Shown here: positions 53,500 to 64,000 of the stretch, piece after piece
Numbering within the stretch: the stretch's first letter is position 1
How the letters are laid out: each line of letters begins with the position of its first letter
From: Brassica napus
Lineage: Eukaryota; Streptophyta; Magnoliopsida; Brassicales; Brassicaceae
Direction of reading: 5' to 3'
Length of the DNA: 64,000 bases
Assembly: GCF_020379485.1 (NCBI RefSeq)
Contig: NC_063436.1
Span: 30,440,423-30,504,422, forward strand
Translations under genes and position numbers: made by a program
Notes under the pieces: generated by a model
What the model was told of the DNA's origin: nothing
The model's input: the letters and a program-made list of their open reading frames with translations, nothing else
The model's database searches: none

Positions 53500-53665
53500 C
53501 TTGTAAATGTTTAGTTGAGGTATCTTCATGTTGGAGTCATGTATGTATCACCAAGTTCACATCTGATTCAAGAGAAGATGATTGCCTGATCATGTTTAGT
53601 TGAGTGAGATAGTTGACGTATCTTCACATTGGAGTCATGTGGGTATCACCAAGTTAACAGCTTGC
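53500..53665. repeat. two diverged direct copies of ~55 bp
   Basis: 'tatcttcatgttggagtcat' (about 53521) and 'tatcttcacattggagtcat' (about 53619) are each followed by 'gtatcaccaagtt'. They lie in the gap between the ACBP and DCP2 fragments. Confidence 0.7.
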
Positions 53666-53768
53666 ATTTATAACGGGTTAGACCACCCTTGTGATCTTTA
53701 CAGTTTTTGGTTTGTTTTCTTATTGTTTGTTCATGAACTTATGTCTCTCTCTTTTTTGGAAATTTCAG

Positions 53769-53864
53769 TGCTTGTTGGTGAAGGGATGGAAAGGATCAAG
53801 CTGGAGCTTTCCCCGCCGGAAGAAGAGTAAGGATGAAGAAGACTATGCATGTGCTATACGTGAG
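53769..53864 (+). pseudogene. DCP2 (mRNA decapping enzyme) Nudix exon fragment
   Basis: Translates [20 protein letters not shown] then [13 protein letters not shown], matching the start of the Nudix box of plant DCP2, with acceptor TTTCAG and donor GTTAGT intact. The first Gly of the Nudix signature (GX5EX7REUXEEXGU) is Arg here (CGG for GGG), so this copy could not be catalytic even if completed. Confidence 0.85.
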
Positions 53865-54837
53865 GTTAGTACTATTGACTTTACTGCTTGTTACCTTTAG
53901 CGTGATTCATTTTTTTTGTTCTCTTGTAGTAGCTTGATACTTGATAACAAGCACTCATTTATCATAATTGCATCTTGAAAATGAATACTTTGTAATTAGA
54001 ATAAGAGCTTCTTGAGTCATTGTATCTTATGATTTAGGCCGTTGCATATTAACCTCTCGTAGTGGGTTCATTGGTTCCTACTTTGTCGGCTGTTGACATT
54101 TACAGAGATGTCAGCCTTATGTGCGCATGCTTTTGTTTTAAGTTATAGATGATGCAGGTGAAATTAGAGGAGATGTCATTTTATATTTTCTGTATTGGTA
54201 CAGGGTTTCTCATTTTTCATACAAATATAATAACTTGATCATGACACATGCTCCTTAAGTCTTTCTCGTACTTGATATTATAGTTGAGCAAGGAAATGTT
54301 CTTTAGAGCACCATTATACATAATCTTTTTGCAAATGAGAATAGCTTATGTTGACAATGGGAAACTATAATGGGTAATGGCTTATCTGGTCCTTTTACTT
54401 TTTCATTCGTAGAGAAATGGTCAAAGTCCTAAAAGTGTTTCTTGTAGCTCTCTACTGCTATTCTACTTGTGCCAGTTTAGACTGAATTGTCCTGTTGATT
54501 GTTTGTTTAAACTTGGATCATGTGTTAACTATGAAAAACTGAATGTTTTGCTTGATTGGTTAAGTGATCCGTCTTGTGTGCTCTTTTGAAACAAGTTTTA
54601 ACTTTTGGGAAACATCCTCGATGGAATTTAGGTTCAGTTGGATTTGAATCTTACCAGACATGAAAGTGTAGGACTTGTCATGTGGTTTTGTTATAACATT
54701 ACAAATTGCAGACTGTTTTGTTAAATGTCTTTGTATGTGTTCGTGTGCTACCTTGTTTTTGTTTTTAAGCTCATACAGATTGTTTTGTGTGTTGGACCAT
54801 TATTCCATGAAGCTAACTTGATGTTTTGAGTTTGCAG

Positions 54838-54988
54838 GATAGGTACAGAACATGAGAAGTTTGGTTTTGAGGTTAATACTTTGCGCCCTATGAAGTATGA
54901 TCAAATAGCCAAGCTGCTTAACAGTATTGCCGAAAGATTTGAATGGGAGAAATTCATGGAAGGTGACAAGATCATACTTAGCAGAAGG
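54838..54988 (+). pseudogene. glutamate-cysteine ligase (GSH1) exon fragment
   Basis: GSH1 makes gamma-glutamylcysteine in plastids. Reads IGTEHEKFGFEVNTLRPMKY and then DQIAKLLNSIAERFEWEKFM and EGDKII, which follows plant GSH1 closely. The acceptor (TTTGCAG) is intact. After GDKII the expected Gly-Leu-Lys-Gln is garbled by a loss of bases, so the exon is degraded at its 3' end, though a GTGAGT donor follows. Confidence 0.85.
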
Positions 54989-55182
54989 GTGAGTAAATCT
55001 CTCTCTTTTATTGCATTGCTTAGGCTTCTCTGTGTACAATTTTTCTTGTGTCATTGTCTTTATAATACTATTTTGTAATGAAAGTTTATTCACAAGAAGC
55101 CTTTGTTCTTCCTTCTCCTTCTCCTTCTCATGTTATTCCTTCTCATATTTTCTTTAAGAACCCTTAATTAAGAGATTTACAT

Positions 55183-55303
55183 TGGAGCACATAAATGTTG
55201 AAATCTCTTAACTAAGTCTCTTAACTCACATTTACTACTTAAAAAATATTTAAAAAATAATTAAGAAACTCTAAAGGGGTATTTGGGATAATGATGCTCT
55301 TAT
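55183..55303. mobile_element. MITE-like TIR element in the mosaic
   Basis: Left end near 'gagcacataaatg' (55183); right end 'ggataatgatgctct' (55303), whose inverse agagcatcattatcc matches the element family at 26848 and 41803. The interior has 'ctcttaactaagtctctta' and 'taattaagaaact'. Either a small MITE between the GSH1 exon and the next exon, or the terminal part of a larger element carrying the mosaic. Confidence 0.45.
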
Positions 55304-55331
55304 GGCATTTCAAGATTTGTTTATGTTGCAG

Positions 55332-55394
55332 GATTTTAATATGAGTGTTTTGGCTGCGTACACGCGGCCTAACTCAGTGTCTGAAATTGTCAAG
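55332..55394 (+). pseudogene. unidentified captured exon
   Basis: A 63-nt exon (21 codons) with acceptor GTTGCAG and donor GTACAT, reading DFNMSVLAAYTRPNSVSEIV and one Lys. I do not recognise the source gene. It lies in line with the other exon fragments and on the same strand. Confidence 0.45.
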
Positions 55395-55815
55395 GTACAT
55401 TGTAAACACTGTTGCTACTGTTAAAGCTCCCAAATATTTTAAGCTCTTGTAACACAGTTTCTGGCAACCAAATAAAACATTTTGCAAGTGAATTTGCTAA
55501 ATATAGAAAAATAATCTTATGGTCTTCGTTGTTATCCCTCAAATAGCATGGAAGGCTAAAGGAAAACAATTAATGATTGTGTTAACTCTGCTGGGAAAGT
55601 GTATGATTTTGGTATAACATGTTTGTTGTTGAGCTGTATTATACATTTGTACTTGTGGAAAACTATCAACAGAGTTCTAAATAAAAGTGTACTAGGAGAA
55701 GGAAATGCAATGTTCTGAAAATTGGTATATGTCGTACTCAATTTTTTTTAAAAAAATCTGAATTTTGCAATTCAAATAGTCTAAATCATTTTAAATCGAT
55801 CTAAGATTGTCTAAA

Positions 55816-56337
55816 GAGAAAAAGACTAGGATAGCACCAAACCAAATTTTTGTTCCCAAAGTAGCACTCAAGGCTCAAAGTCACAAAAATAGGTTTCATT
55901 AAAGAGTTAAATATACATTTATACCCCTTGGGTTAATTAATCCAAACCTTAGGGTTTAGAGTTAAGGGGTGGGGTTTTGGAATTAGGGTTTAAAATTTTA
56001 TAAAAAATAAATACTAAAATAAAAAATAAAAATTTTAAAAACAGTTTCCAAAAGTATTTTTTAAATTATAAAACGAAAATTTGAAAAAAAAAATCGAAAA
56101 AAAGATATTATAAAAAATTCGAATCTGAAAACATATAATCTGAAACTATAAAAAAATTCTTTTTTTTTCATTATTTTATTTTTTTATTTTTTTATTTATT
56201 TTTGTTTATTTATTTAATTTTAAACCAAGGGTATTAGGGATATTTTACCCTTTAATGAATGTTATTTTTGTGACTTTCTCCTTCTAGTGCCATTTTTGAG
56301 ACATAAACTTCAAAATGTGCTATTATTGACATTTGCC
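55816..56337. mobile_element. MULE-type MITE with long inverted repeats
   Basis: 522 bp flanked by a perfect 10-bp duplication attgtctaaa (55806-55815 and 56338-56347). The two ends are inverted copies of about 110 bp (both contain 'agtcacaaaaata' and 'ttcattaaag'), with an AT-rich centre. Duplication length and long terminal repeats fit a Mutator-like element. No coding capacity. Confidence 0.82.
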
Positions 56338-56347
56338 ATTGTCTAAA

Positions 56348-56816
56348 TCTGTTGTTAGTGAAAATTCATAAGTTTGTCTAATTGTATTTTATATATGTAA
56401 TTTTTATAATTACCAAAATATTTTTTATAATTAAACTCAAAAACTAAAATATCTAATGTAAATATAAAATACATATATAACTTATTTATTTGTTAACGCG
56501 TAGATCCCATCTAAACTTTGAATAATTTGTTTACCTAGTCTCTGATCTTCTACGAAACCCTTAGGCCTTATCCATCTAGCAATGTTTTAAACATTAGGAA
56601 ATGTATTACTTTGCAAAACAACCAATATTAATTTGATTCTGACATACTGTCTGTCTTCGTAGTAAACCAGAACCAGACAACATTGGTCCGGTTTAGACTA
56701 AACGGTTTACATAGAAACTCGAGAAATTAAAAGGGACACAAAGGGATAAAGCAAAACCTCTCGTCTTCCAACTCCACCACACAGACAGACAGACAGACAC
56801 AACACCCAAGACGACA
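56348..56816. promoter_or_regulatory. upstream region of the SWIB gene
   Basis: AT-rich DNA. The last 60 bases are a CA/CAGA-rich leader ('cagacagacagacagacac') directly before the start codon. No clear TATA box. Confidence 0.4.
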
Positions 56817-57776
56817 ATGGCTCTTTCTTCTGCTACCTTCTCTACCTTTCTCCGCGTCGATACGGCGCCGTTCCGGAGTTCGCCGTCTCTCTCCTCCCTC
56901 CGTATCTCCTCTCATCCGGCTAACCTGCGCATGGTGCGAGCTGTGACCTCCGCGACGGCGGCGTCCTCCGAGCCGTCTTCAACCACCAAGACGAGGGAGC
57001 CACGTGGCATCATGAAGCCTCGTCCGGTGACCCCAGAGATGCAGGACGTTGTAGGCGAGTCGGTGATACCTCGCACACAGGCCCTCAAGCGTATTTGGGC
57101 TTACATCAAGGAACACGACCTTCAAGTAAATACTCTCTCTCTGTCTATGAAAGGCTTTACCTTTATTGTAGACTAATCCCAAATAGGGTCTTTCTAATTG
57201 CTTATTGATTCAAAAGAGACAGCTTTTTAATAATTTGGATGAGGTGTGAAACCTTTTTGGAGCTTAGTAAAAACCTTCTAACAGCTTATGTTGACTAGGC
57301 TCTGTGTTATCCTCTATGTTGTGATGATACAGTTGACTAGTGACCTCAATTGTTATTATTAAATCCCTTTCTTATTCCAATATTCCTTAGTTAGTTGTCA
57401 TGTTTGGTTTTGAATCACCTTATCTAATGACTATTTTGAGTTCTGTCTAGTTGGAACAAATGTAGATTTTATTCACGTTTTGCTTTTAGCTCACCTTAAG
57501 AAAGTTTACTTGTGCTCGTGTTCTGTTGTTTTGGGTTTTAGTAGTGATAACTTTTCAACATAATTACAAGTAGTCAATTCATATTCTATCTTACTTGTGT
57601 TATAACCTTTTGGTGGTGACTTAAATAAGAAGGTTGAGTAAATGTTGTTCTTTCTACAGGATCCACAAAACAAGAAGGTTATAATCTGCGACGAGAAGCT
57701 GAAGAAGATATTTGATGGCAAAGACCGTGTCGGCTTCTTGGAGATTGCAAAGCTCATCGGTCCTCACTTTCTCTGA
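56817..57776 (+). CDS. plastid SWIB/MDM2-domain protein (At4g34290 orthologue)
   Basis: Small SWIB-domain proteins of this type are targeted to plastids, where related members associate with nucleoids. Two exons, 56817-57125 and 57660-57776, joined in phase 0, giving 141 residues. The first ~50 residues are Ser/Ala/Arg-rich, typical of a transit peptide. The SWIB domain covers about 65-140 (VIPRTQALKRIWAYIKEHDL, then KKVIICDEKLKKIFDGKD and FLEIAKLIGPHF). The length is close to the remembered Arabidopsis protein (about 144 residues), and the position fits the At4g34290 neighbourhood. Confidence 0.92.
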
Positions 57777-58466
57777 ATGAAATGAAATTTGGCTGGAGAA
57801 AAGACAATCAATCATTGGCATATGTTTTGGTGAGCTATCAAGGGAGCAGATTACAATATTAGTAAAATGTTAGGGTTTTTAAGAAGTTTTATTCAACCAA
57901 GTTTAGTAGTTAAGCCTTTGGAGGATATCTATAGTCGGTTATGTGTCTCCTTGCTTCCCATTTGCGGTTACAAATATGCTTCTTCTTTCTTTTTTTTTTG
58001 TCTTAGAACATGAACAACTCTTTTATGAATCGGTCAGTTGTGTTCTTTTACATCGTTTCTCTCGTGTGTTTTTTCAGAAAGTGTATTTTATTGCGGTTGT
58101 TTTTGCGGTATAAAAATACATGCGAGGCATGGTCTTTCTTGTTAACAAGCGTAGAGTTTTAAACTTCAAAAGACACAAGTTCATGGAGTACTGTCAAACA
58201 AAGTATGGCAATATCTAATATTCATATTAATTCTAAAAACTTGAGATCATTTCGCAAGGAAAAAGAAAATTGCTTCGTCTCCAAATCTTGTAATCGTCGT
58301 CTCTTCCCCGCCAACAACCGGTTCTCTCTCAATCAACCTCACCTCACAGTCCTGTGCTGCCATCTCCCAGTTTCGGTATCTAAAGAAACTATATATACAT
58401 GACGAAACTGTGACAGATTGGGGATAATTGTGATAGATAGGGGAGCTTATAAGTGGGTCACCAAGA
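57777..58466. other. 3' UTR of the SWIB gene and spacer
   Basis: Nothing firm. A minus-strand frame at 58247-58504 has no recognisable domain. Confidence 0.45.
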
Positions 58467-58531
58467 CTAGAGGAGCTCAATGACTTGCTTCGCCAGCTCC
58501 ACAAGAAAGGGATTGTACAAGTCCTTAGTTT
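58467..58531 (-). pseudogene. possible last exon of an unidentified gene
   Basis: On the minus strand, after a good acceptor (CTCACAG), the sequence reads TKDLYNPFLVELAKQVIELL and stops (TAG 58467-58469). Just upstream, around 58600-58620, DLERC.L-type coding sequence ends at a possible GTGTCAG donor, which would leave a very short intron. I do not recognise the protein and saw no further exons. Possibly a remnant. Confidence 0.3.
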
Positions 58532-58699
58532 CTGTGAGTTTGTTGACTACTTATGGGGGTCTCTTTACATTACAACAATTACTGACACTCAGCTCGCAGC
58601 GCTCAAGATCCAATGTCAAACCGGAAACTGGGATACATGATTTGATTGAACCAAAGATGAATGAAGGTGGTTTGTGCTAGTTGATGTACAGATTTGTTG

Positions 58700-60028
58700 T
58701 CACTATAGTTTTTCATTGATTCTGTGTACATAACAAAACACGAGTAGGTTTCTTTCTTTTCCTTCTCTACTCACTGGTTTTTATTTGTGTTCCAAATTTA
58801 TTTGCACAATTATGTGCTAGTGGGAATAAATATGAATAAAGGTGTATATCGCACAAGAAAAAGTGGCCATATTGCGATGTTGTCTTTTCATTACATTTAT
58901 CAGACATATCTAACTTAATATCAACTGAAATCTATGAAATTAATTCCACGCTAGTCCTGTTTTTCAGGGTCATTCTTAATGTTTTTGCCATTAAAATGTG
59001 TATAGTGGTAGAAAAAGAAATGTACATTATGGAAAATTTCTGCTTATAAGATTGTGTGGTAGAAGATCTAGTTCACACGGATTCATCCGTTAGAAAATTT
59101 CATGTAACGCAACTCTGTAATATATTAAGCAATAATGTTCTTTTCCAGTAACTAAAATTTAAAATTTAAAATAGATCAAAGCTCTGTCCAACCAAAAAAA
59201 AAAAAAATAGATCAAAGCTAAAAGCAAGTTAGCAATATTTCAATAAACATCAAAACGAAGGTTATATAAAGGAGAAATAAGAACACTCAACGCACCCTTT
59301 TCTCCTGTTAAATTGTTTTGGAGAAAAAAGAAACTGGCATTTACCAGTTAAATCAATATGAAGTTATGATCAACCAATACAAGTAACGAACAAAAAGATC
59401 AATTTGCTTTGGGAAAAGAATTACTGAACAAAAAAATATTTTTACAGAACCAAAAAAGTACTAATCACGTAACTTGTGGAAGCAAGGCAGCGCGTCAAAA
59501 AGCACGTGACGTAGCGTATCGGTGGTTATTTCCCGCCGAATATTTGTATTTCAGTGAAAACCCAATACTTATCTGACGCGTGTTCTTATGGTTTCCTTAC
59601 TTCTCTCCCTCAACAAGACCATCCGAATTTTCTGGTATCACTAATTACCAATTTACCATTATGTTATCTCCGACGTAATACTTTTTTTTTTGTATCACCG
59701 ACATGAGAATGTTGGAAGCGTACTTTTTTTCTTGAAAGAATGTTAGAAGTGTATTTACAAGTAATAAATAAAATTTATCTTTTCTAAAGTTAATAAGAAG
59801 GTATAACTTTCACATTACATTTTTTAAGAAAAAAATATCTCCATTTTTTTGTAAGAAGGTATAACTTAGCTTTATGCTTTTACTGCCAAAAATGATAAAA
59901 GAAAGTTAATGAACGTTTACTAGATGAACTCATTTTATAAAATAAAATAAGTGTTAATGGTAATTTGGTAAAATGTCCAAGAGAGATAGCTGTCTGATGA
60001 CTTGTTCACCAAGTTGGTATCGTCAAGT
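58700..60028. other. intergenic DNA
   Basis: AT-rich and mostly featureless. A G-box-like cacgtgac lies near 59503, and 'gataactt'-type repeats near 59800-59870 are too worn to classify. Confidence 0.4.
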
Positions 60029-60148
60029 ATAAAAAGGGAAGCTGGTGAAGGAACAAATTTGTTGTTTTTAATACGCTTTGGGCGGAAAGAGAAAAAGAGA
60101 AAGGCTACAAGGTTTCGTTTCTGCTGCAACACCACTGATTAATTAAGG
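60029..60148 (+). promoter_or_regulatory. possible core promoter and untranslated first exon
   Basis: A TATA box (gtataaaaagg, about 60028-60038) is followed about 30-110 bases on by a purine-rich stretch that ends in a consensus donor (TTAAG/GTAATG near 60149). With the acceptor at 62066-62069 (TTTTCAG) in front of the UPF0496 start codon, this could be a non-coding leader exon with a 1.9-kb intron. It could equally be an unrelated non-coding transcript. There is no coding support. Confidence 0.35.
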
Positions 60149-62065
60149 TAATGCTTAGCTAATCTGTTAATCTCTTTCAATCATTACATCATCAATTCAT
60201 CATTTAGTACTTCGTGCAAGCTAGTCCTATACTATCAATTAAGATTCACCACTCACCGTAGGAGACTAGGAGTACATAGTCATTCAGTCCTTTCTGAAGT
60301 TAAATTGGATAAGATGAAAAAGTTTAACTGAAAAAATAAGATGAATGAGCTATAAGTACGAATTGAGTATGAAAAAATCTATTTTATATATTGTATGAAA
60401 AAATCTATTTTATATACTTGTTTTTGCATAATAGTAGATATCGAAATTTTTATTTGAGCGACATGTTAATTATGTCATTATTTTCAAATTTCAAATGGTA
60501 TGATTGTAGAAAAGTTATTGATAATTAATGTTTCATTCTACCATATTTTAGTCCTTACTCTAACTAGAAAACTTAGCAACATACAGGTTTTAATGCTTTT
60601 TAAATTTCACAAAATCATCTGACACAATTAGTTAAAGGATATTTCAGTTGTGGTTACAACATTCAGGCAGCATTGCTTGTGTAGTTTTCATTATAAATTT
60701 TCCAATAATATCTGGGAATAAGAAGATACGAATCTACATTTCAATTTATAATTTTTTAATATTTTGGTAGAAAAGTGAAAATTTTATCCAAAAATAAAAA
60801 ATAAAACAAAAATTGTGGAAGCCTTGTTGGACAATCTTCCGGAAACGATATCAGCTACCATTAACCATGTACAGTTATTTTATCAATTGCTATATTGCTA
60901 ACAAAAGAACATAACCAAAAAAGAAGTGAATATCATATGAATGCAAATAAAGTAGTATAGAAAGTTTTTTTTTTGCTAAAATAGTATAGAAAGTTATTGG
61001 CCGATAGTTTCTTCAAACAAGCATTTCTTTTTATCTTGTGTGCTTGATTTGTTGGCTTAATCATTGATACTCAACCCATTAGCCATTACATGCATCTTTA
61101 CTTAAGCATGACCATGGACTATGATTTGAAGCAGTACCATTCTTTCATTTAATATTTAAATTGTTTAGGATTTAGTAGAGGAGTGTATACTGTATATTGA
61201 AATATAATATTTATTAGTATACACATATCTAGCGAGAGACAAACAAGTATGTGGCGGCTACATCTACATGCCCTGGCTGCATTGAAATAAAATATCTATT
61301 GCAGTACATTACACCTAGCATATAAATCAAGTCAACACAAAATTAAATGCAAGACTTAACGTGTACGTGCTTAATAACGCCCATAACAGTTCGCGTAGGG
61401 CCATATATAGTTTAATCATCATAATCCAGATCTTCCTATCGGAAGAACAATTATAGTTAAACTCTATATGCATTATTATATTAGTTAAAACTAACAAGAT
61501 AATGAGTTAATGATGCATCACATATCTGTTTGTGACCAAAGCATGAACAACTAAATCAGTACGTTACACCAAAAAAAACTAAATCAGTACGTAACCTTTT
61601 GTCAACCATCAGATAATACACCGTACATGATATACACGTGGTATAATAGAAATTGCGTGATATTTACATTACATGTAAAAACAAATGAATGATTGCGTAG
61701 GCAAAAAGGCTGCTAAGTAGAGAGAGAGAGAGTAAACGTTTGCTTCCCGCGTTATACAATGCCCTAATACTCATCATCATCATGCGTGCAAGCTATTTTT
61801 CATTTCCTTTAACGATTCTCATTCTTACTCTCTTCAAGCTTCTTCTTTCTTCTTTCTTAATTATTTTCTCCTTTTTTCCCGGAAAATTCTCTCTGTTGTT
61901 GTTCTCTCCTGATAAGCCCGACCAAGTTTATCCTCTTTCTCACTAATCATTTCTCTTACAACTTCTTTCAATCTCCCTTTAAAACCTAACCTTTTGTTTC
62001 AGTTTACAGATTCTTCAATCTTTGTACGTTCATTTCCATGTTAAAGAACTTCTTTATTCATATTT
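60149..62065. other. long AT-rich stretch upstream of the UPF0496 gene
   Basis: No coding signal or transposon boundary. Contains a short GA repeat near 61721-61731 and 'tgcttcccgcgttatac' nearby. Could be intron, promoter or spacer. Confidence 0.4.
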
Positions 62066-62098
62066 TCAGATAATTATTTGAGTTCCAAGAAGAAGAAG

Positions 62099-63670
62099 AT
62101 GGGAAACCAAACAAGCAAGAAGTCACATGAGACATCGTCTAAGACCACAACGACGAGCATGCACTACACAACGGAGCTGAGATCATACGAGGCTGCTTGT
62201 AAAGCAGACACGGAGCTACAGTCTTTCGACACGTGTATGCAGGCACGGACAAGTCACGTGATAAGCACGCTAGCTACGGGTGTTGAGGTTCGAGCGCTCT
62301 CGTTCGATTCCCTCAAAGAAGTGACCGAGTGTTTGCTTGAGATGAATCAAGAAGTGGTGAAAGTGATATTGGATTGTAAGAAAGATATATGGAAGAATCA
62401 AGAACTGTTTGAACTCGTTGAAGATTACTTTGAGAATAGCTTGAAGACCCTTGACTTCTGTGCTGCTTTGGAGAAAGGTTTGAGAAAGGCACGTGATAGT
62501 CAGCTTTTGATTCTTGTTGCTCTTCAGCAGTTTGAAGACGAGAGCCTCGTTGAAGGTTCGTTAAACAATTTTTTAATTCATTTTCTTTGGGTCGGGTCTT
62601 TAATGGATTTATAAAAAGCATACTAAAATCTTTAAATTTAAAAGTACTATCTCCGTTCTGTTAGAATATTTATTTAAAAAAAAATATTTTGCATATAGTT
62701 TTATAAACGCATTATTTGTTTGTAACTATCAATTTTCAATAAAGTTAAACAAATAAGTATTTAATAAATTCAATTTTTGAATTTTTTTTCAGTTTTTTAC
62801 TATTAACTAACAAAAATCATAGAAAATATTTAAAAAGTTATTTTTGTGAAATATTTTTTTTCTAAAATATCTATCTTATGATAAACTAGAGAGTATCTTA
62901 TTGTCTTTTGTCCTATTATTCTAGTTTTCATTACACATTTGAAACACTGATTTTAGTTGTGGTAACAACTTATCTCGTGTTTATTCGCAGGTGGGAATGG
63001 ATACGAGAAAACACTTGAAGAGCTGAAGAATTTCAAAGAGGCAGAGTCACCTTTCGACGAAGACTTCTTCAAGATGTTCCAATCTGTTTACAAGCACCAG
63101 ATGCTGATGCTTGAGAAGCTACAACATCGCAAGAACAAGCTTGACAAGAAGCTCAAGTCCATCCACACATGGAGAAAACTCTCCAGCATCATCTTCGTGG
63201 CTACATTCGCCACTGTACTCATCTGCTCAGTCGTGGCTGCGGCCATGGCGGCTCCTCCCGTGGCTGCGGCTCTGGCTGCAGCTACAGCTATACCGCTGGG
63301 ATCAATGGGGAAATGGGTTGACTCTCTGTGGAAAAACTATGAAAATGCACTCAAGGGACAGAAAGAAGTGATCAGTTCCATGCAGGCAGGGACATTTGTC
63401 GCGGTCAAGGACTTGGATAACATCAGGATTCTAATTGAACGGCTGGAGATTGAGATCAAGGGGATGGTGATGTGTGCGGAGTTCGCGGTGGAGCATGAAG
63501 CTGTGAGGATTGGGATTGCTGAGATTAAGAAGAAGCTGGAGGTGTTTAAGAAGTGTGTAGAGGAGTTGGGGGTTCAAGCTGATTTGTGTAGCAGAGATAT
63601 AAGAAGGGCAAGGACTGTGATACTGCAGAGGATCATCAAGCATCCCAACCATGGTAGTAGCAGCACCTGA
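62099..63670 (+). CDS. UPF0496 (DUF677) family protein (At4g34320 orthologue)
   Basis: Plant-specific protein of the AT14A-like family, membrane associated, with unclear function. Two exons, 62099-62555 and 62991-63670, joined in phase 1 (E-G-G-N-G), giving 378 residues; the remembered Arabidopsis protein has about 374. It begins [11 protein letters not shown], where Gly2 and the basic/Ser context suggest possible N-myristoylation. Two helical halves flank a hydrophobic region (about 215-260: [20 protein letters not shown] and then Ala-rich) that is probably a pair of membrane segments. Coiled-coil-rich helices follow ([14 protein letters not shown]). An upstream non-ATG extension of the frame was not used. 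Confidence 0.92.
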
Positions 63671-64000
63671 AAAACATACAAGGAAACACAAAAGGAACTA
63701 TCATTTCTTATTCTTCAGCTTTGTGCTGCAAATAATAAAATGTTTGAAAACTCTCTATAAAGAACAGTACAGATTCTTTCTTGAGTTTATTCTCAATGTT
63801 TTAATTACTAAACTGCTGCATTTCTGTATTCTTTGATGATTGAAAACAATTATTAATGTTTGAAATATAAATATTTTTTTTTAACGTCTGGACTATTAGT
63901 AGGAGTTTACAATATCAGAATGAGCAAAACATACTAAAGAATACAACTAGATACTAATAGGAGAGTTAGTTTATTCAGTTCACCAGAGAACTAGAGTTTA
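63671..64000. other. 3' UTR and downstream DNA of the UPF0496 gene
   Basis: AT-rich; a possible poly-A signal (aataaaat) lies at about 63731. Nothing else seen. Confidence 0.45.

Larger units (their letters stand above)
53094..55394 (+). pseudogene. mosaic of exon fragments from at least four different host genes
   Basis: In one orientation, within 2.3 kb: nicotinamidase start (53094-53328), acyl-CoA-binding domain piece (53329-53404), DCP2 Nudix exon (53769-53864), GSH1 exon (54838-54988) and an unidentified exon (55332-55394). The first two are fused without an intron; the rest keep intron-like DNA and splice sites. Each source gene normally lies elsewhere in the genome. A reading through the fused first part stops at 53384. 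Multi-gene collections with introns in one direction are what Helitrons and Pack-MULEs leave. I could not find definite element ends. A chimeric transcript is possible because several splice sites are intact. Confidence 0.75.

Noticed and set aside
56727..56915. Minus-strand 62-residue frame over the SWIB start
   Set aside because: Overlaps the transit-peptide exon of an intact gene and has no domain.

Overview
The window is a piece of nuclear chromosome from a crucifer (Brassicaceae), most likely Brassica or a close relative such as Raphanus. Genes have short GT-AG introns in AT-rich intergenic DNA, and the intact proteins are close to remembered Arabidopsis thaliana proteins. Five intact genes match the At4g34200-At4g34320 neighbourhood in order: PGDH1/EDA9 (2.0-4.6 kb, minus), CAD5 (11.3-13.2 kb, minus), KCS16 (24.4-25.8 kb, plus), a plastid SWIB-domain protein (56.8-57.8 kb, plus) and a UPF0496/DUF677 protein (62.1-63.7 kb, plus). 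Two further intact genes are not part of that remembered order: an AGL16-type MADS-box gene with a miR824 target site (5.9-9.0 kb, minus) and a MATE/DTX transporter (16.2-18.4 kb, plus).

Between KCS16 and the SWIB gene, about 30 kb has been taken over by transposable elements. A decayed thioredoxin-domain gene (TXND9/PLP-like, minus strand) is spread over 26.3-40.4 kb. Its four exons can still be read, but a Copia element (29.0-35.2 kb) sits in exon 2, a second Copia element (35.5-40.3 kb) in intron 1, and a gene-fragment-carrying element with a Cassandra 5S-rRNA retrotransposon inside it in intron 2. The first Copia element itself contains an 841-bp hAT-like element. Further along are a 1.76-kb solo LTR (42.3-44.1 kb) and a 7.0-kb Athila-like element with gag and protease but no reverse transcriptase (45.2-52.3 kb). 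Each of its LTRs holds six copies of a hairpin-forming repeat.

At 53.1-55.4 kb lies a mosaic of exon fragments in one orientation. They resemble nicotinamidase (NIC2/3), acyl-CoA-binding protein, the decapping enzyme DCP2, glutamate-cysteine ligase GSH1, and one unidentified gene. Introns and splice sites are retained, the pattern left by a gene-capturing transposon. This is the most unusual part of the window.

Smaller elements with readable target-site duplications are scattered through the rest. They include two PIF/Harbinger derivatives (one with a B3-domain exon, one with the tail of a transposase), a tRNA-derived SINE, a MULE-type MITE, hAT MITEs and a probable small Helitron.

The intact genes do not form a pathway. 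They cover plastid serine synthesis, monolignol reduction, very-long-chain fatty acid elongation, efflux transport, a flowering/stomatal regulator, a plastid nucleoid-type protein and a membrane-associated protein of unknown role. All exon boundaries were derived by reading splice sites and matching to remembered homologues; no alignment program was run.
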